From: Bacillota bacterium
Lineage (GTDB): Bacteria; Bacillota; Clostridia; Acetivibrionales; DTU013
Length of the DNA stretch: 64,000 nt
Assembly: GCA_023426125.1 (NCBI GenBank)
Contig: JAFABI010000056.1
Coordinates: 26,803-90,802, forward strand
Direction: 5' to 3'
Below, piece by piece: positions 1-7,833 of this stretch (positions within the stretch are counted from its first letter, which is position 1; each line of letters starts with the position of its first letter). The notes below the pieces were generated by a model that worked only from the letters and a program-made list of their open reading frames with translations, had not been told where the DNA came from and did not search any database. Both the position numbers and the translations under genes were made by a program.

Positions 1-204
1 TTTAAGGTCAAAGTACCTTCTAAGCTTTCCTGTGCTGATGGAATAGTAGGAAATGCCTTCATTTTCAATCAGCTGCTTTTCAATTCCGCTTTTCGAGCCT
101 GCATAGCCGATACGCCAGCCTTTTTCTTTTAATCCTGGAAGCAGTGCAATATTGGGGGTTACATGGCCTGAAGTGCCGCCGCCGGTTAAAACAATCGATT
201 TCAT
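1..204 (-). CDS. murG: MurG, N-terminal part (runs off the window)
   Basis: First 68 residues of the UDP-GlcNAc transferase that turns lipid I into lipid II at the inner face of the membrane during peptidoglycan synthesis. The protein begins with the glycine-rich loop VLTGGGTSGHVTPN, which is diagnostic of MurG, followed by GYAGSKSGIE. The ATG at 204-202 has a good ribosome site (TAAGGAGA, 217-210). The rest lies left of the window. The fragment is short, but this N-terminus is highly characteristic. Confidence 0.93.
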   Translation of the reverse strand, partial: MKSIVLTGGGTSGHVTPNIALLPGLKEKGWRIGYAGSKSGIEKQLIENEGISYYSISTGKLRRYFDLK

Positions 205-396
205 GGGAATCTCCTTATTTTTCTATGATTACCAGTATAAAGTTTACCACCCCGGAACCGAATATTCAATACTTAAGCAAACTTAGAGCGCTGCTAAAAA
301 ATTATAGTACAGCATGAAAGAATGCGAACCGGCACATTGTCATAGTACTCCTAAATATTAACACGAATGAAAACTTAAAATCAAACCATAATAATG

Positions 397-895
397 TGCG
401 TAGGGTTCATGGTGGTCGTGCCAAGATTGTTATGAGGTCTTTATAAAGGCTTTGTAGCAGTCGGCCAAAGGTTTGTATCAGGTCTCGTCCCTTTGTTGAC
501 GCAAAGGCTTTTTACAGGCCGGCGGGAAGAGTATCACAGGTTCCGTAAGGCTGTACTGCAGTCACTTAAGCGGAGAACGTTCCTCCTTGAGGAACGCCTT
601 CCCACAATGTGATTGCAGTGTGGTCGAAAGGTATGTGTGATAGTCGAGCTAAGATTATCAAGGGTGCCGCAGGCAATTTTCAGTTTTTTGGAGGCTTTCC
701 GCCAAAGCGGAACCTGTCTAAAATCCGGAGCGGCTTAAATGCCGGCAGGATTTTCATTGCTGGAGGTCGCATGCAGTCGAAAGATTGTATACGGTTTCCA
801 AGGTATCTTTGATAGTCGAGCAAAGGCTGATATGGGTTTTGTAATGCTTGGAGGCAGTCGAAAGATTGTCTGCAGGTATGCAGGGATCCGTACCG
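397..895. repeat. Degenerate repeat tract in an 870-base non-coding region
   Basis: Between murG and the next gene there is no convincing coding region. The tract carries at least seven diverged copies of a motif of about 25 bases that opens with GTCG, continues with AAAGATTGT or a variant, and often ends in GGTC or GGG. Copies lie near 413, 460, 612, 642, 775, 814 and 854. A perfect 8-bp hairpin with a 3-base loop (CGTTCCTC / GAGGAACG) lies at 578-596. It could be a decayed minisatellite or a large structured RNA. No known RNA family was recognised. Confidence 0.5.
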
Positions 896-1138
896 GCTGC
901 AGCGAAGATCATCATGAGCTCATTTTAATTTCCCGCCGTTATTTTTTAAAACCCGCAAGGATATTTCCCTCATCTTTTATTTCCAGAAGAAATTTTTTTG
1001 CTTTAAAAAAAGAATTAAGGAATATACTCCCGCTTTCCGGGACTTTTTGGGGAAATATTTCAGGAAATATCATTGACTTTTTGCAGTATTGATGATATTT
1101 TGGTAATACTTCCCCTTAACAACCTGGAGGTAATTGAC

Positions 1139-1375
1139 ATGATTGAGAAGGAACTTGCATATCTTGCATTTGAAGTAACCGGTTTGCTTACAAAAATCTT
1201 TCTGAAAAACGCCATTACCCTTGAAGCCTATATAGACAACACAATACATAAAGTGCGTTATTTGGAAGATTATATAAAAAAGAATCAAAGCAATAACGAC
1301 GAAGTTATGAGAATCACAGAATTGCTGACGCAATACAATAAAATTACCGCGCCTGCACGTCCATCTTTGAGGTGA
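1139..1375 (+). CDS. Small conserved-looking protein of unknown function (78 aa)
   Basis: The ATG at 1139 is preceded by a strong ribosome site (CTGGAGGT, about 6 bases upstream), which makes this start better than any upstream one. The product begins MIEKELAYLAFEVTGLLTKI and is helix-rich and charged, with no signal peptide, no cysteines and no recognised motif. It converges on the Spo0E-like gene at 1442. I do not recognise the family. A small cytoplasmic regulatory protein would fit its size and company, but that is only inference. Confidence 0.6.
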   Translation: MIEKELAYLAFEVTGLLTKIFLKNAITLEAYIDNTIHKVRYLEDYIKKNQSNNDEVMRITELLTQYNKITAPARPSLR

Positions 1376-1421
1376 CCTTCTCCAGAATGAAATCCTAATC
1401 TTGCTGCTCCTGAAAAGTCGT

Positions 1422-1452
1422 AAAAAAAAAACAGGCAGATTTTACTGCCTGT
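1422..1452 (-). terminator. Rho-independent terminator of the Spo0E-like gene
   Basis: Perfect 8-bp stem ACAGGCAG / CTGCCTGT with a 6-base loop (1431-1452). On the minus strand it is followed by a run of nine T (read from 1430 to 1422). It overlaps the stop codon of the Spo0E-like gene. Confidence 0.85.
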
Positions 1453-1573
1453 AGTAATCATTAATACAAATATCCAGTTTCCTGCTGATTTCCAATACCT
1501 CCTCCGATATGAGAGGCGCGTCGGATATCATTGTATCCAACTTTTCTTTCAGCTTTTGTATTTCTTCATTCAT
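1442..1573 (-). CDS. Spo0E-like aspartyl-phosphatase (43 aa)
   Basis: Very short protein with the Spo0E family signature: EISRKLDICINDYY near residues 28-41 matches the S-x-x-L-D-x-x-I-x-x-Y core. Spo0E-type proteins dephosphorylate Spo0A~P and so delay sporulation. The ATG at 1573-1571 has only a weak GGGG-type ribosome site a few bases upstream. The length of 43 residues is at the low end for the family. The gene ends inside its own terminator. Its presence is the clearest sign that the host sporulates. Confidence 0.85.
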   Translation of the reverse strand: MNEEIQKLKEKLDTMISDAPLISEEVLEISRKLDICINDYYRQ

Positions 1574-1683
1574 ATGTTTGACCCCACATAAATTCTTAAT
1601 GCATATATATTACAATAATCCCCAATAATTTTCAAATTATTTCCCATAATTATTTTAAATACCATTTTTTTACATTTTGTCGA

Positions 1684-1716
1684 TTGTCAACCTTATATCA
1701 AATTTAAGGTTGACAA
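1684..1716 (+). promoter_or_regulatory. BirA operator upstream of bioY
   Basis: Perfect inverted repeat TTGTCAACC - 15 bases - GGTTGACAA. This matches the spacing and core of BirA biotin-repressor sites in Firmicutes. It lies about 84 bases before the bioY start. Repression when biotin is plentiful follows from the known system. Confidence 0.85.
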
Positions 1717-1799
1717 TTGACCGGCATTTGTTTATTATATGGATAGGCAGCCTGCCATTACGATGGAATCCTCAGGCATTTGCCATTACGGAGGATAGA

Positions 1800-2363
1800 A
1801 TGAAGCTTACGACAAAAGACATGATCCTTGTTTCCATTTTTTCTGCTTTAATGGTTATCGGGGCATTTATACGAATACCCTTTCCCCTTCTTCCCATCAC
1901 ACTGCAGCCGTTTTTTTGCGCACTGGCCGGCATATTGCTGGGAGCAAGGCTTGGTTTGGTGTCGCAATTGGTCTATATAGCGCTTGGCCTGACGGGACTG
2001 CCCGTATTTGCCCAGGGTGGCGGTATTTCCTATGTGGTAAACCCCAGCTTCGGTTTTATTATCGGTTTCGCTGCAAGCGCCTTTGTCATGGGAAGAATCA
2101 TGGAAATACGGAAAACAACCGGATTAAAAAATATTATGATTGCACTCATTTCGGGCCTTTTGACAATCTATGCCATCGGTATTTCCTATATGTACATTAT
2201 TCTGAGCTTTTATGCGAAAAAGCCGGGAATTACCGCAGGATACGTGCTTGCAACTAATTTCCCGTATTTTATCAAAGATCTTGTCTTATATGTAATCATA
2301 GCAATCAGCGTAGTTTCCGCCATCCCCTCAATCAAAAAGGCAGGTTTGCCCGGAGTACGCTGA
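1800..2363 (+). CDS. bioY: Biotin transporter BioY
   Basis: Membrane S-component of the ECF-type biotin uptake system, which binds biotin and works with a shared energising module or alone. The product (187 aa) is strongly hydrophobic with about six membrane spans. It shows family motifs such as the N-terminal MILVSIFSALMVIGAFI, LGARLGLVSQLVYIALGL and GLPVFAQGGGISYVVNPSFG (about residues 63-82). ATG at 1800 follows a GGAGG site; longer upstream readings would run through the operator. The BirA box at 1684 supports biotin control. It appears to be a single-gene unit. Confidence 0.93.
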   Translation: MKLTTKDMILVSIFSALMVIGAFIRIPFPLLPITLQPFFCALAGILLGARLGLVSQLVYIALGLTGLPVFAQGGGISYVVNPSFGFIIGFAASAFVMGRIMEIRKTTGLKNIMIALISGLLTIYAIGISYMYIILSFYAKKPGITAGYVLATNFPYFIKDLVLYVIIAISVVSAIPSIKKAGLPGVR

Positions 2364-2448
2364 AGCTGCGTGTTTTCCTCCATTTTCTGTCACATTCCGG
2401 TATCGGCGCATTGCGCATCCACTTCAATAGACCCGCGAAAAAAATATC

Positions 2449-2472
2449 GGACGGCTGATAGCCGTCCCTACG
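2449..2472. repeat. Family C short palindrome
   Basis: Copy of a small dispersed palindrome built on GGACGGC..GCCGTCCCTAC. A related half copy (GGCGCATTGCGCATCC) lies just upstream near 2405. Other copies are at 25592, 25661, 26754, 51547 and 51646. It follows bioY and has no clear T-run, so it is probably a REP-like element and not a terminator. Confidence 0.6.
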
Positions 2473-2505
2473 TCAGAATCCTGTCTTAAAGATTTTACAG
2501 CCTTA

Positions 2506-3672
2506 TCAGTTAAGCGGAAAAACCAATCTTCCGTTTTGTATGGAGCAGGTTGTTTCCAGCTTGCCGCAAAGGGATATCTCCCTCTCCAGCATTTCGGCGG
2601 CTTCCGTTTCCGTCTGGATTACCGCCCTGCATTTGTCCATGATCCTGACAGGAACTGCTTCGAGGCTTTTCAGCTTGGCCTCTTCAAAAGTCATCTCGAC
2701 AATAAATGTTTCCATGTTTTCAGGATCATTCTGGTCAAAAATGAAATTGCCCATACTGTATATAACCGGTTTGCCCTTATAGATCTCGATGCCCTGGAAC
2801 TGATGGGGGTGGTGTCCCAGGATCATGTCGGCCCCTTCATCCAGCAGCTTATGGGCAAATTCCGTCTGTTCGGGCGTAATAACGAAGCTCTCCTCCACTC
2901 CCCAGTGCAGTGAAATTGCAACCAGATCCACCTGCTCTCTCAGCGCTTCAATATCCTCCTGGATGGATTCGTAAACCCTGGGCGCCACACCTGCCTTACC
3001 GGTATCGGCAGCATAGCTGATGGCCGGATTGCCCGCATAAACGTATTGCGCCATATCCGTATAGGAGAGCAGCCCCAAACGTATTCCGTTTTTTTCGATG
3101 ATGGCAGGCTTCCGGGCCTCCTCCAGATTCTTTCCTCCCCCTGAATGCTTAAAACCGTTCTGATCCAGTATTTTCATAGTATCAAAAAGACCGGTGTCAT
3201 AATAGTCAAGCATATGATTGTTGGCCAGGCTGAACAGATTGAATCCGGCCGATTTCAACGCATTAATGCAAGCGGGGGAATTCTTCAGGATAATTTTTTT
3301 ATCCTTGCTCAGGGAATGCATGCTTTCCGTTATAGGAGCCTCAATGTTTGCAAAGACTACATCGCCCTGCTTCAGCAAGCCGGAGACATTTGAAAAAGCC
3401 GTATCATATCCGTCCTGCGTTTTTTCAAGTCGCTTCCCAACGCTGCGGCCAAGCATGATGTCTCCAACGGCCACCAGCTTGAGCCGCGGAGGCTCTGTAA
3501 CCTCGGGAGTCGGGGATGGCGTCGAAGCCGGAACAATTGTGCCGGCAGGCTCCGATGGTAAGGCATTGACAGTTGTCACCACCCTGGAATTATTTTCTCT
3601 GATCTCATTTACGGTGTATAGGCCTGCTATTAAAATAGCAAAAAGTATTAAAACCACTGCAATCTTTTTCAA
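2506..3672 (-). CDS. capA: CapA-family metallophosphatase-like protein
   Basis: Protein of 388 aa related to the CapA (PGA_cap) family linked to poly-gamma-glutamate capsule synthesis. A single N-terminal membrane segment (residues 4-22) is followed by a Pro/Thr linker (about 40-62). The metal-binding motifs come next in order: AVGDIMLGRS (about 68), NIEAPIT (about 108), NNHMLDYYD (about 150), SLHWGVEE (about 255), GHHPHQFQG (about 290) and YSMGNFIFDQ (about 306). Start is TTG at 3672 with AAGGAG upstream. No pgsB or pgsC partners lie nearby, so a different extracytoplasmic phosphoesterase role is possible. Confidence 0.85.
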   Translation of the reverse strand: MKKIAVVLILFAILIAGLYTVNEIRENNSRVVTTVNALPSEPAGTIVPASTPSPTPEVTEPPRLKLVAVGDIMLGRSVGKRLEKTQDGYDTAFSNVSGLLKQGDVVFANIEAPITESMHSLSKDKKIILKNSPACINALKSAGFNLFSLANNHMLDYYDTGLFDTMKILDQNGFKHSGGGKNLEEARKPAIIEKNGIRLGLLSYTDMAQYVYAGNPAISYAADTGKAGVAPRVYESIQEDIEALREQVDLVAISLHWGVEESFVITPEQTEFAHKLLDEGADMILGHHPHQFQGIEIYKGKPVIYSMGNFIFDQNDPENMETFIVEMTFEEAKLKSLEAVPVRIMDKCRAVIQTETEAAEMLEREISLCGKLETTCSIQNGRLVFPLN

Positions 3673-3850
3673 TTGACCTTTTGCTCCTTTTCTTTGCTGC
3701 TGCAGCGAAAAATTTTATCCTTGAGAAATAACGCCATAAAGTATTCGCGATATTTCTTACTACAACGATGCATAATATGCATATTTTATCATAAAAAATA
3801 AAAAAAAGCAGCAAAAAAGGATTGTACAAAAAAAGGGATCGTACCGTACA

Positions 3851-4846
3851 TTAGAATCTGTGAATATTTATTTTTCCAAGGCCGCATTTCAAAAGAAATC
3901 TGGAGCTGGCATCCGAAACAGAGACCTCATTGGTATTGACTCTGCCGCTGCTTTCAAACACTGCGTTCAGATCCGAAGGCAGGCCAAGATCGATAATTCC
4001 CGTACCGGTATGAAAAGTATAGCTGCCCGGACACTCAAAATAGGACTTTATTCTGATATTTCCCGTCGAGGTGGTTATGCTGGAACCATTATATAATTCG
4101 CCGGAAGAAATTCTAAGATTGCCGGACTTCCCCGTATATTCGACAATCCCCTTCAATCTGTTTATTTCAACATCGGCTTTTCCTGTGTCCAGCTCAAGCC
4201 GGCAATTCAGATCATCGTAGAAAGTCAGTTTGCCTTCCTTGAGCGTACCTTCAACGGCGCCCGGATTTCCAGGCATAAATATTCTGACCGTAGAAAAAGT
4301 ATCCTGGTAATTGCCGTCCTTTCCGCCATAGCTGCAGAGGAAGCTTATCCTTCCTGCTTTTTCGGAAGTGACTGTACTGAACTTTTTAAGCATTTCAGCA
4401 AGCTCGTCTTCCGTTTTTCCGGCCCTTACCCTGTGGGTGATCTCGAACTTAACCGCTTTTTCGTCCCAGTTGTAGAATTCAAAATCGCCATAGTCGCATT
4501 GAATAAAAAGCTGATATGGGAAAACAATCGGAACGGACTTTTCGCTATAAACGGATACCTCCCTCCTGGGAATATATACATCTGTCTTTTTCTGCCCGCA
4601 TGCCGAAAATGCAATTACTATCAAAAGCTCCACTGCAAGAAAAAAGCACAAGTTTGCTACAAAGGCCTTGCTCTTGTATCTGCGTGGTATTAAGTACTGG
4701 TGAAAACATAGCTTCCCGTATACATTTCCTAAAATACAGGCCATTGCGGACGGTTTTTTCAGAAAAACGGGTAGTAATCTTTTCAGTGTTCCCGAATAAA
4801 GTATGCCAGGTTCCATTGCCACCCCTCGTGTTATCACTCGACTCAT
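3851..4846 (-). CDS. DUF4097-like lipoprotein with repeat-derived N-terminus
   Basis: The C-terminal two thirds form a repetitive beta structure like the DUF4097 putative adhesin family, with segments such as LELDTGKADVEINRLKG, TSTGNIRIKSYF and GTGIIDLGLPSDL. A hydrophobic stretch ending in FSACG near residue 81 looks like a lipobox, so it is likely an exported lipoprotein. About residues 17-52 are encoded by a family A palindromic element (4690-4795). No good start exists between the element and the lipobox, so the element either supplies the start region or the gene is damaged at its 5' end. The start at 4846 is uncertain; an ATG at about 4816 is also possible. Confidence 0.6.
   Translation of the reverse strand: MSRVITRGVAMEPGILYSGTLKRLLPVFLKKPSAMACILGNVYGKLCFHQYLIPRRYKSKAFVANLCFFLAVELLIVIAFSACGQKKTDVYIPRREVSVYSEKSVPIVFPYQLFIQCDYGDFEFYNWDEKAVKFEITHRVRAGKTEDELAEMLKKFSTVTSEKAGRISFLCSYGGKDGNYQDTFSTVRIFMPGNPGAVEGTLKEGKLTFYDDLNCRLELDTGKADVEINRLKGIVEYTGKSGNLRISSGELYNGSSITTSTGNIRIKSYFECPGSYTFHTGTGIIDLGLPSDLNAVFESSGRVNTNEVSVSDASSRFLLKCGLGKINIHRF
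4690..4795. repeat. Family A palindromic element, copy 1
   Basis: Imperfect palindrome of about 105 bases. One end reads TAAGTACTGGTG then GCTTCCCGTATA; the other ends in the inverted GAAAAACGGGTAGTAAT. It lies inside the N-terminal coding region of the lipoprotein at 3851-4846. Confidence 0.7.
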
Positions 4847-4926
4847 TTTTTACAACATATGGTAATTCTAGCATCGAAGTGACCGACGGGCAAATATTTC
4901 CTGGTAAATCCATTCTTATATTATTA

Positions 4927-5520
4927 TTAATAGCTTTCTACAAACAGCTGGAAGAATGCTTGCGGGTGCTGGCAAGCGGGACATGATTGGGGTGCTTCGC
5001 TTCCTTCATGTACATAACCGCAATTTCTGCATATCCAGGCTACCGGCTGGTCCTTCTTAAACACTTTTCCGTTTTCAATATTGGATGCCAGCTTGTTATA
5101 ACGTATTTCATGCCTTTCCTCGACCTGCAGTATCTTTCTGAAAGCCGCCGCTACTTCAGGAAATCCTTCATTTTCGGCCACATCCGCAAATTCGGGATAT
5201 AGCTCCGCCCATTCCTCATGTTCGCCGGCTGCCGCCGCTTTCAAATTGTCAAAAGTATTTCCCATTGCTACCGGGTAAGCCGCATTTATGGTAATCCCTG
5301 CAGGCAGTTCGTCGCCCAGGCCTGCCAGAATCAGCTTGTAGAATCTCTTTGCATGCTCTTTTTCATTATCGGCCGTTTCGGTAAAAATGGCCTCAATCTG
5401 CCGATAACCTTCCTTGTTGGCTGCAGAAGCGTAATAGGTATACCTGTTTCGCGCCTGTGATTCTCCTGCAAAAGCTTTCATCAGATTTTCAAGCGTTTTT
5501 GTCCCTTTCAGACTCTTCAT
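4927..5520 (-). CDS. rbr: Rubrerythrin
   Basis: Non-haem iron peroxidase that reduces hydrogen peroxide in anaerobes. Residues 1-145 are the ferritin-like diiron domain with the helix motifs FAGESQARNRY (E20) and the paired ETADNEKEHAKRF, EHEEW and EERHEIRY. Residues 160-197 are the rubredoxin-like domain with the iron-binding pairs CRNCG and CPACQ. Length (197 aa) is slightly above the classic 190. ATG at 5520 has a strong AGGAGGCT site. Single gene, probably an oxidative-stress function; no clear PerR box was found upstream. Confidence 0.95.
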   Translation of the reverse strand: MKSLKGTKTLENLMKAFAGESQARNRYTYYASAANKEGYRQIEAIFTETADNEKEHAKRFYKLILAGLGDELPAGITINAAYPVAMGNTFDNLKAAAAGEHEEWAELYPEFADVAENEGFPEVAAAFRKILQVEERHEIRYNKLASNIENGKVFKKDQPVAWICRNCGYVHEGSEAPQSCPACQHPQAFFQLFVESY

Positions 5521-5829
5521 AATAGCCTCCTGTTAAAATAATTTTCCCCGAGAGTATCTACCACAATTCCTTCGGTCATTAACATATTATATTATTTTTA
5601 CATTATTTTCATCAGCATGGAAGGAAAAAAGATTAATAAATCATGAAATTTTACACAACTTAAATAAAGATTAAACAATACTGCAGCGGCAAGCCACGCT
5701 TTATGGAATATATGCCCTTTATGGAAAAAAATTCACGAAGGCCTTGCTGCGATATTTCCGCAAGGATAATTGGGAAATTTGCGCCGCAGAGATAAAGATC
5801 GCTGCTTTATGCGGAGGGAAGATAAAGTG

Positions 5830-6150
5830 ATGAGGTTTCATCTGCACAAATATAAGATTGAATCCGAATTGGTCAAAGGACATAAGCACAGATTATTGGG
5901 GTATGCCGGAAACATGCTGGGATTGAACAGCTTTCATTTTCACTTTTTTTACGGAGTCTGCTCCTACGACAACCATACGCATTATTTTTCAGGGGTTACG
6001 GGGATGCCTGTGAAGACTGAAAACGGCCATATCCATAAAATTGAGGGAATCCTGGAATCCAATGCAATGCATGTGCATAAGTTCGAAGGCTACACCAACG
6101 AGGATATTTCCTACTTTTCGTCAAAGCAGGCAGCCAGTTACGGCCAGTAA
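5830..6150 (+). CDS. YmaF-family histidine-rich protein
   Basis: About 106 aa, rich in histidine in HxH pairs (RFHLHKY, GHKHRLLGYAG, FHFHFF, NHTHYFSG, GHIHKIEG, MHVHKFEG). This resembles the Bacillus YmaF family of unknown function. The spaced His pairs suggest a repeated beta fold that could bind metal, which is inference. GTG at 5827 and ATG at 5830 are adjacent codons in the same frame; the GGAGGG site at 5813 suits either. The element at 6151 begins immediately after the stop. Confidence 0.7.
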   Translation: MRFHLHKYKIESELVKGHKHRLLGYAGNMLGLNSFHFHFFYGVCSYDNHTHYFSGVTGMPVKTENGHIHKIEGILESNAMHVHKFEGYTNEDISYFSSKQAASYGQ

Positions 6151-6300
6151 GGAGTACTGCAAATATTACTTCCCGTTTTTCTAAAAATGTAGGTTGCTGA
6201 GGCGGGAGATATGCTCACCGCCTGAAACTCAATTCGGTACCCGCCACCTATAAAGGTGGGGGATATTTTTGTCGCCTCGCTATATTTGCACCAGTACTAA
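6151..6300. repeat. Chimeric palindromic element: family B nested in family A
   Basis: The outer ends are family A: GGAGTACTGCAAATATTACT on the left, TATATTTGCACCAGTACT on the right. The inside, about 6193-6290, is the right half of family B, with the hairpin GGCGGGAGATATGCTCACCGCC and the CCACCT/AGGTGG hairpin. It fills the whole gap between the YmaF-like and transglutaminase genes. Confidence 0.75.
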
Positions 6301-6308
6301 AACACGCT

Positions 6309-7523
6309 TCAAGAGCCCCACTCCCCCTGGATATCGTCATTTCTGTGGTCCACGCTGAAATCGCCCTTGTCGAAATAATTGGCGCCCGAGCTGCCAAAGG
6401 TAGTATCCACGTTTATCCAGCGGTCTTCTTTCGCATAATAAACCTGGTTCCAGGCATGATCCCCCCATGCCAGCCCGCTGTATCCCATGCCTGTCACAAG
6501 TCTGACCTTGAGGCCTGCAGCCCTGCACATGGACACATAGAGGGAGGAAAAATCAAAACAGATGCCCTTCCTGGTTTCATAGGCTACAATACTGCCGGAG
6601 GTGGTACTTCCGGGCTCTTTCACAATTTGTTCCGCTTTTTCATAATCGTATACGATGTTTTTGCTGATCCACCGGTATAAAAGCAGCGCTTTCTCCCGAT
6701 CATCGGATTTGTTTCCCACCGCGGCCCGCGCAGCGGCATCAATCTGCTCGTTGGACCTGACAGCCTCCTCAAGCGTTACGCCGTTAAAGTACTCGATGAT
6801 CTTCACATTTCCGCCGGTAAGCTTTTCAAATGCTTTGGCAGCTTCCGGCGCAATGGTCTGCGAAGCACCGTCTCCCAGCGCTTTTCTAAAGGAATCATTC
6901 ACAAGCACCGGAATTTTTTTTGCGAGATTGGAATTAAGCACAGGATACATGACATTCCTGTAAATAAACTGGTATTCCCGGGAGCTCTGTGTCCAATCCG
7001 TCAATACAGGCGCACTGATATAATACATTGAAAAGTTTATGAGAAATGCTGTAAGCAAAGTGAATACCAATGCTTTCGGTATCATCCAAAAAGTGCCTGC
7101 AAGCCTTCTTGTCATGGGATTTCCCCTGCTTATGCCTTCATAGATCCTGTCGGACAGCGGCCACAGGAAATGCCGGTAAAGCGGCGTGGTAGCAAGGCGA
7201 AGGAGCAGCATAACAAGAAACAGTATGATGGGCACTACAATGACGTAGGTCAAAATATCCTGTCCGTAAAGCATATCGCGGATCTTTTCCGGTATGGCAT
7301 CGTATAGGACGTTAAAGAAGCTTCCGTCCTTTTTGAAGAAAATCCTGCCTGTGACATAAACAGAGGCCAGTAGCCCTGCAGCAAACTCAAGATTGTCCAG
7401 AAGCGAGTTTAATGAATACCGCATGCGCTCCTTTGTAAGTATGCCGAAAAAGCCCGATAGCAGAGGAATGGCAAAAATCACCACCAGGGCTGCCGATACT
7501 CCGTTGATATTGTAAATGGACAT
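6309..7523 (-). CDS. Membrane protein with transglutaminase-like domain
   Basis: 404 aa. The N-terminal half has about four membrane segments (near residues 8-28, 45-65, 90-110 and 150-172). The C-terminal half is a transglutaminase-like (TGc) domain with the catalytic triad visible: Cys in RKGICFDFSSL (about 325), His in GDHAWNQV (about 360) and Asp in NVDTTFG (about 376). The active site would be outside the membrane. The family includes proteases and peptide-modifying enzymes; the substrate is unknown. ATG at 7523. No operon partner. Confidence 0.8.
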   Translation of the reverse strand: MSIYNINGVSAALVVIFAIPLLSGFFGILTKERMRYSLNSLLDNLEFAAGLLASVYVTGRIFFKKDGSFFNVLYDAIPEKIRDMLYGQDILTYVIVVPIILFLVMLLLRLATTPLYRHFLWPLSDRIYEGISRGNPMTRRLAGTFWMIPKALVFTLLTAFLINFSMYYISAPVLTDWTQSSREYQFIYRNVMYPVLNSNLAKKIPVLVNDSFRKALGDGASQTIAPEAAKAFEKLTGGNVKIIEYFNGVTLEEAVRSNEQIDAAARAAVGNKSDDREKALLLYRWISKNIVYDYEKAEQIVKEPGSTTSGSIVAYETRKGICFDFSSLYVSMCRAAGLKVRLVTGMGYSGLAWGDHAWNQVYYAKEDRWINVDTTFGSSGANYFDKGDFSVDHRNDDIQGEWGS

Positions 7524-7752
7524 TCTATCCGTCTACCCTCCTTTGCTTTCTATCATAATAAATATACAATATTCCGAACAATAAATCTATCTGTGGAAAT
7601 AATTGTAACGATTCTGCCATAATGAAATTTTTATTTTTTATCTTGCATTTTTCACTAAAAACCTTTATTATAGTAATAAATAAAAAATATAATACAATAT
7701 GCGCATTAAACAATGATGTTTAAAGTAAGGTGCATAAATAAATTCAAACAAC

Positions 7753-7785
7753 AAGGGCGTTTAAATTTATTTTTGCGCCTTTTTT
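7753..7785 (+). terminator. Possible attenuator in the glnN leader
   Basis: AAGGGCG pairs with CGCCTTT across a 16-base AT-rich loop and is followed by six T. It lies about 50 bases before glnN. The stem is weak with a G-T pair, so this is a tentative call. Confidence 0.3.
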
Positions 7786-7833
7786 ATTTGCATTAAAAGA
7801 CAATGCGAGTATCATTTTGAAAGGGGATTTTTT

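Noticed and set aside
739..1092. Open frame of 117 codons in the region beside murG
   Set aside because: It lies over the degenerate repeat tract, has no ribosome site and overlaps the leader of the real gene at 1139.
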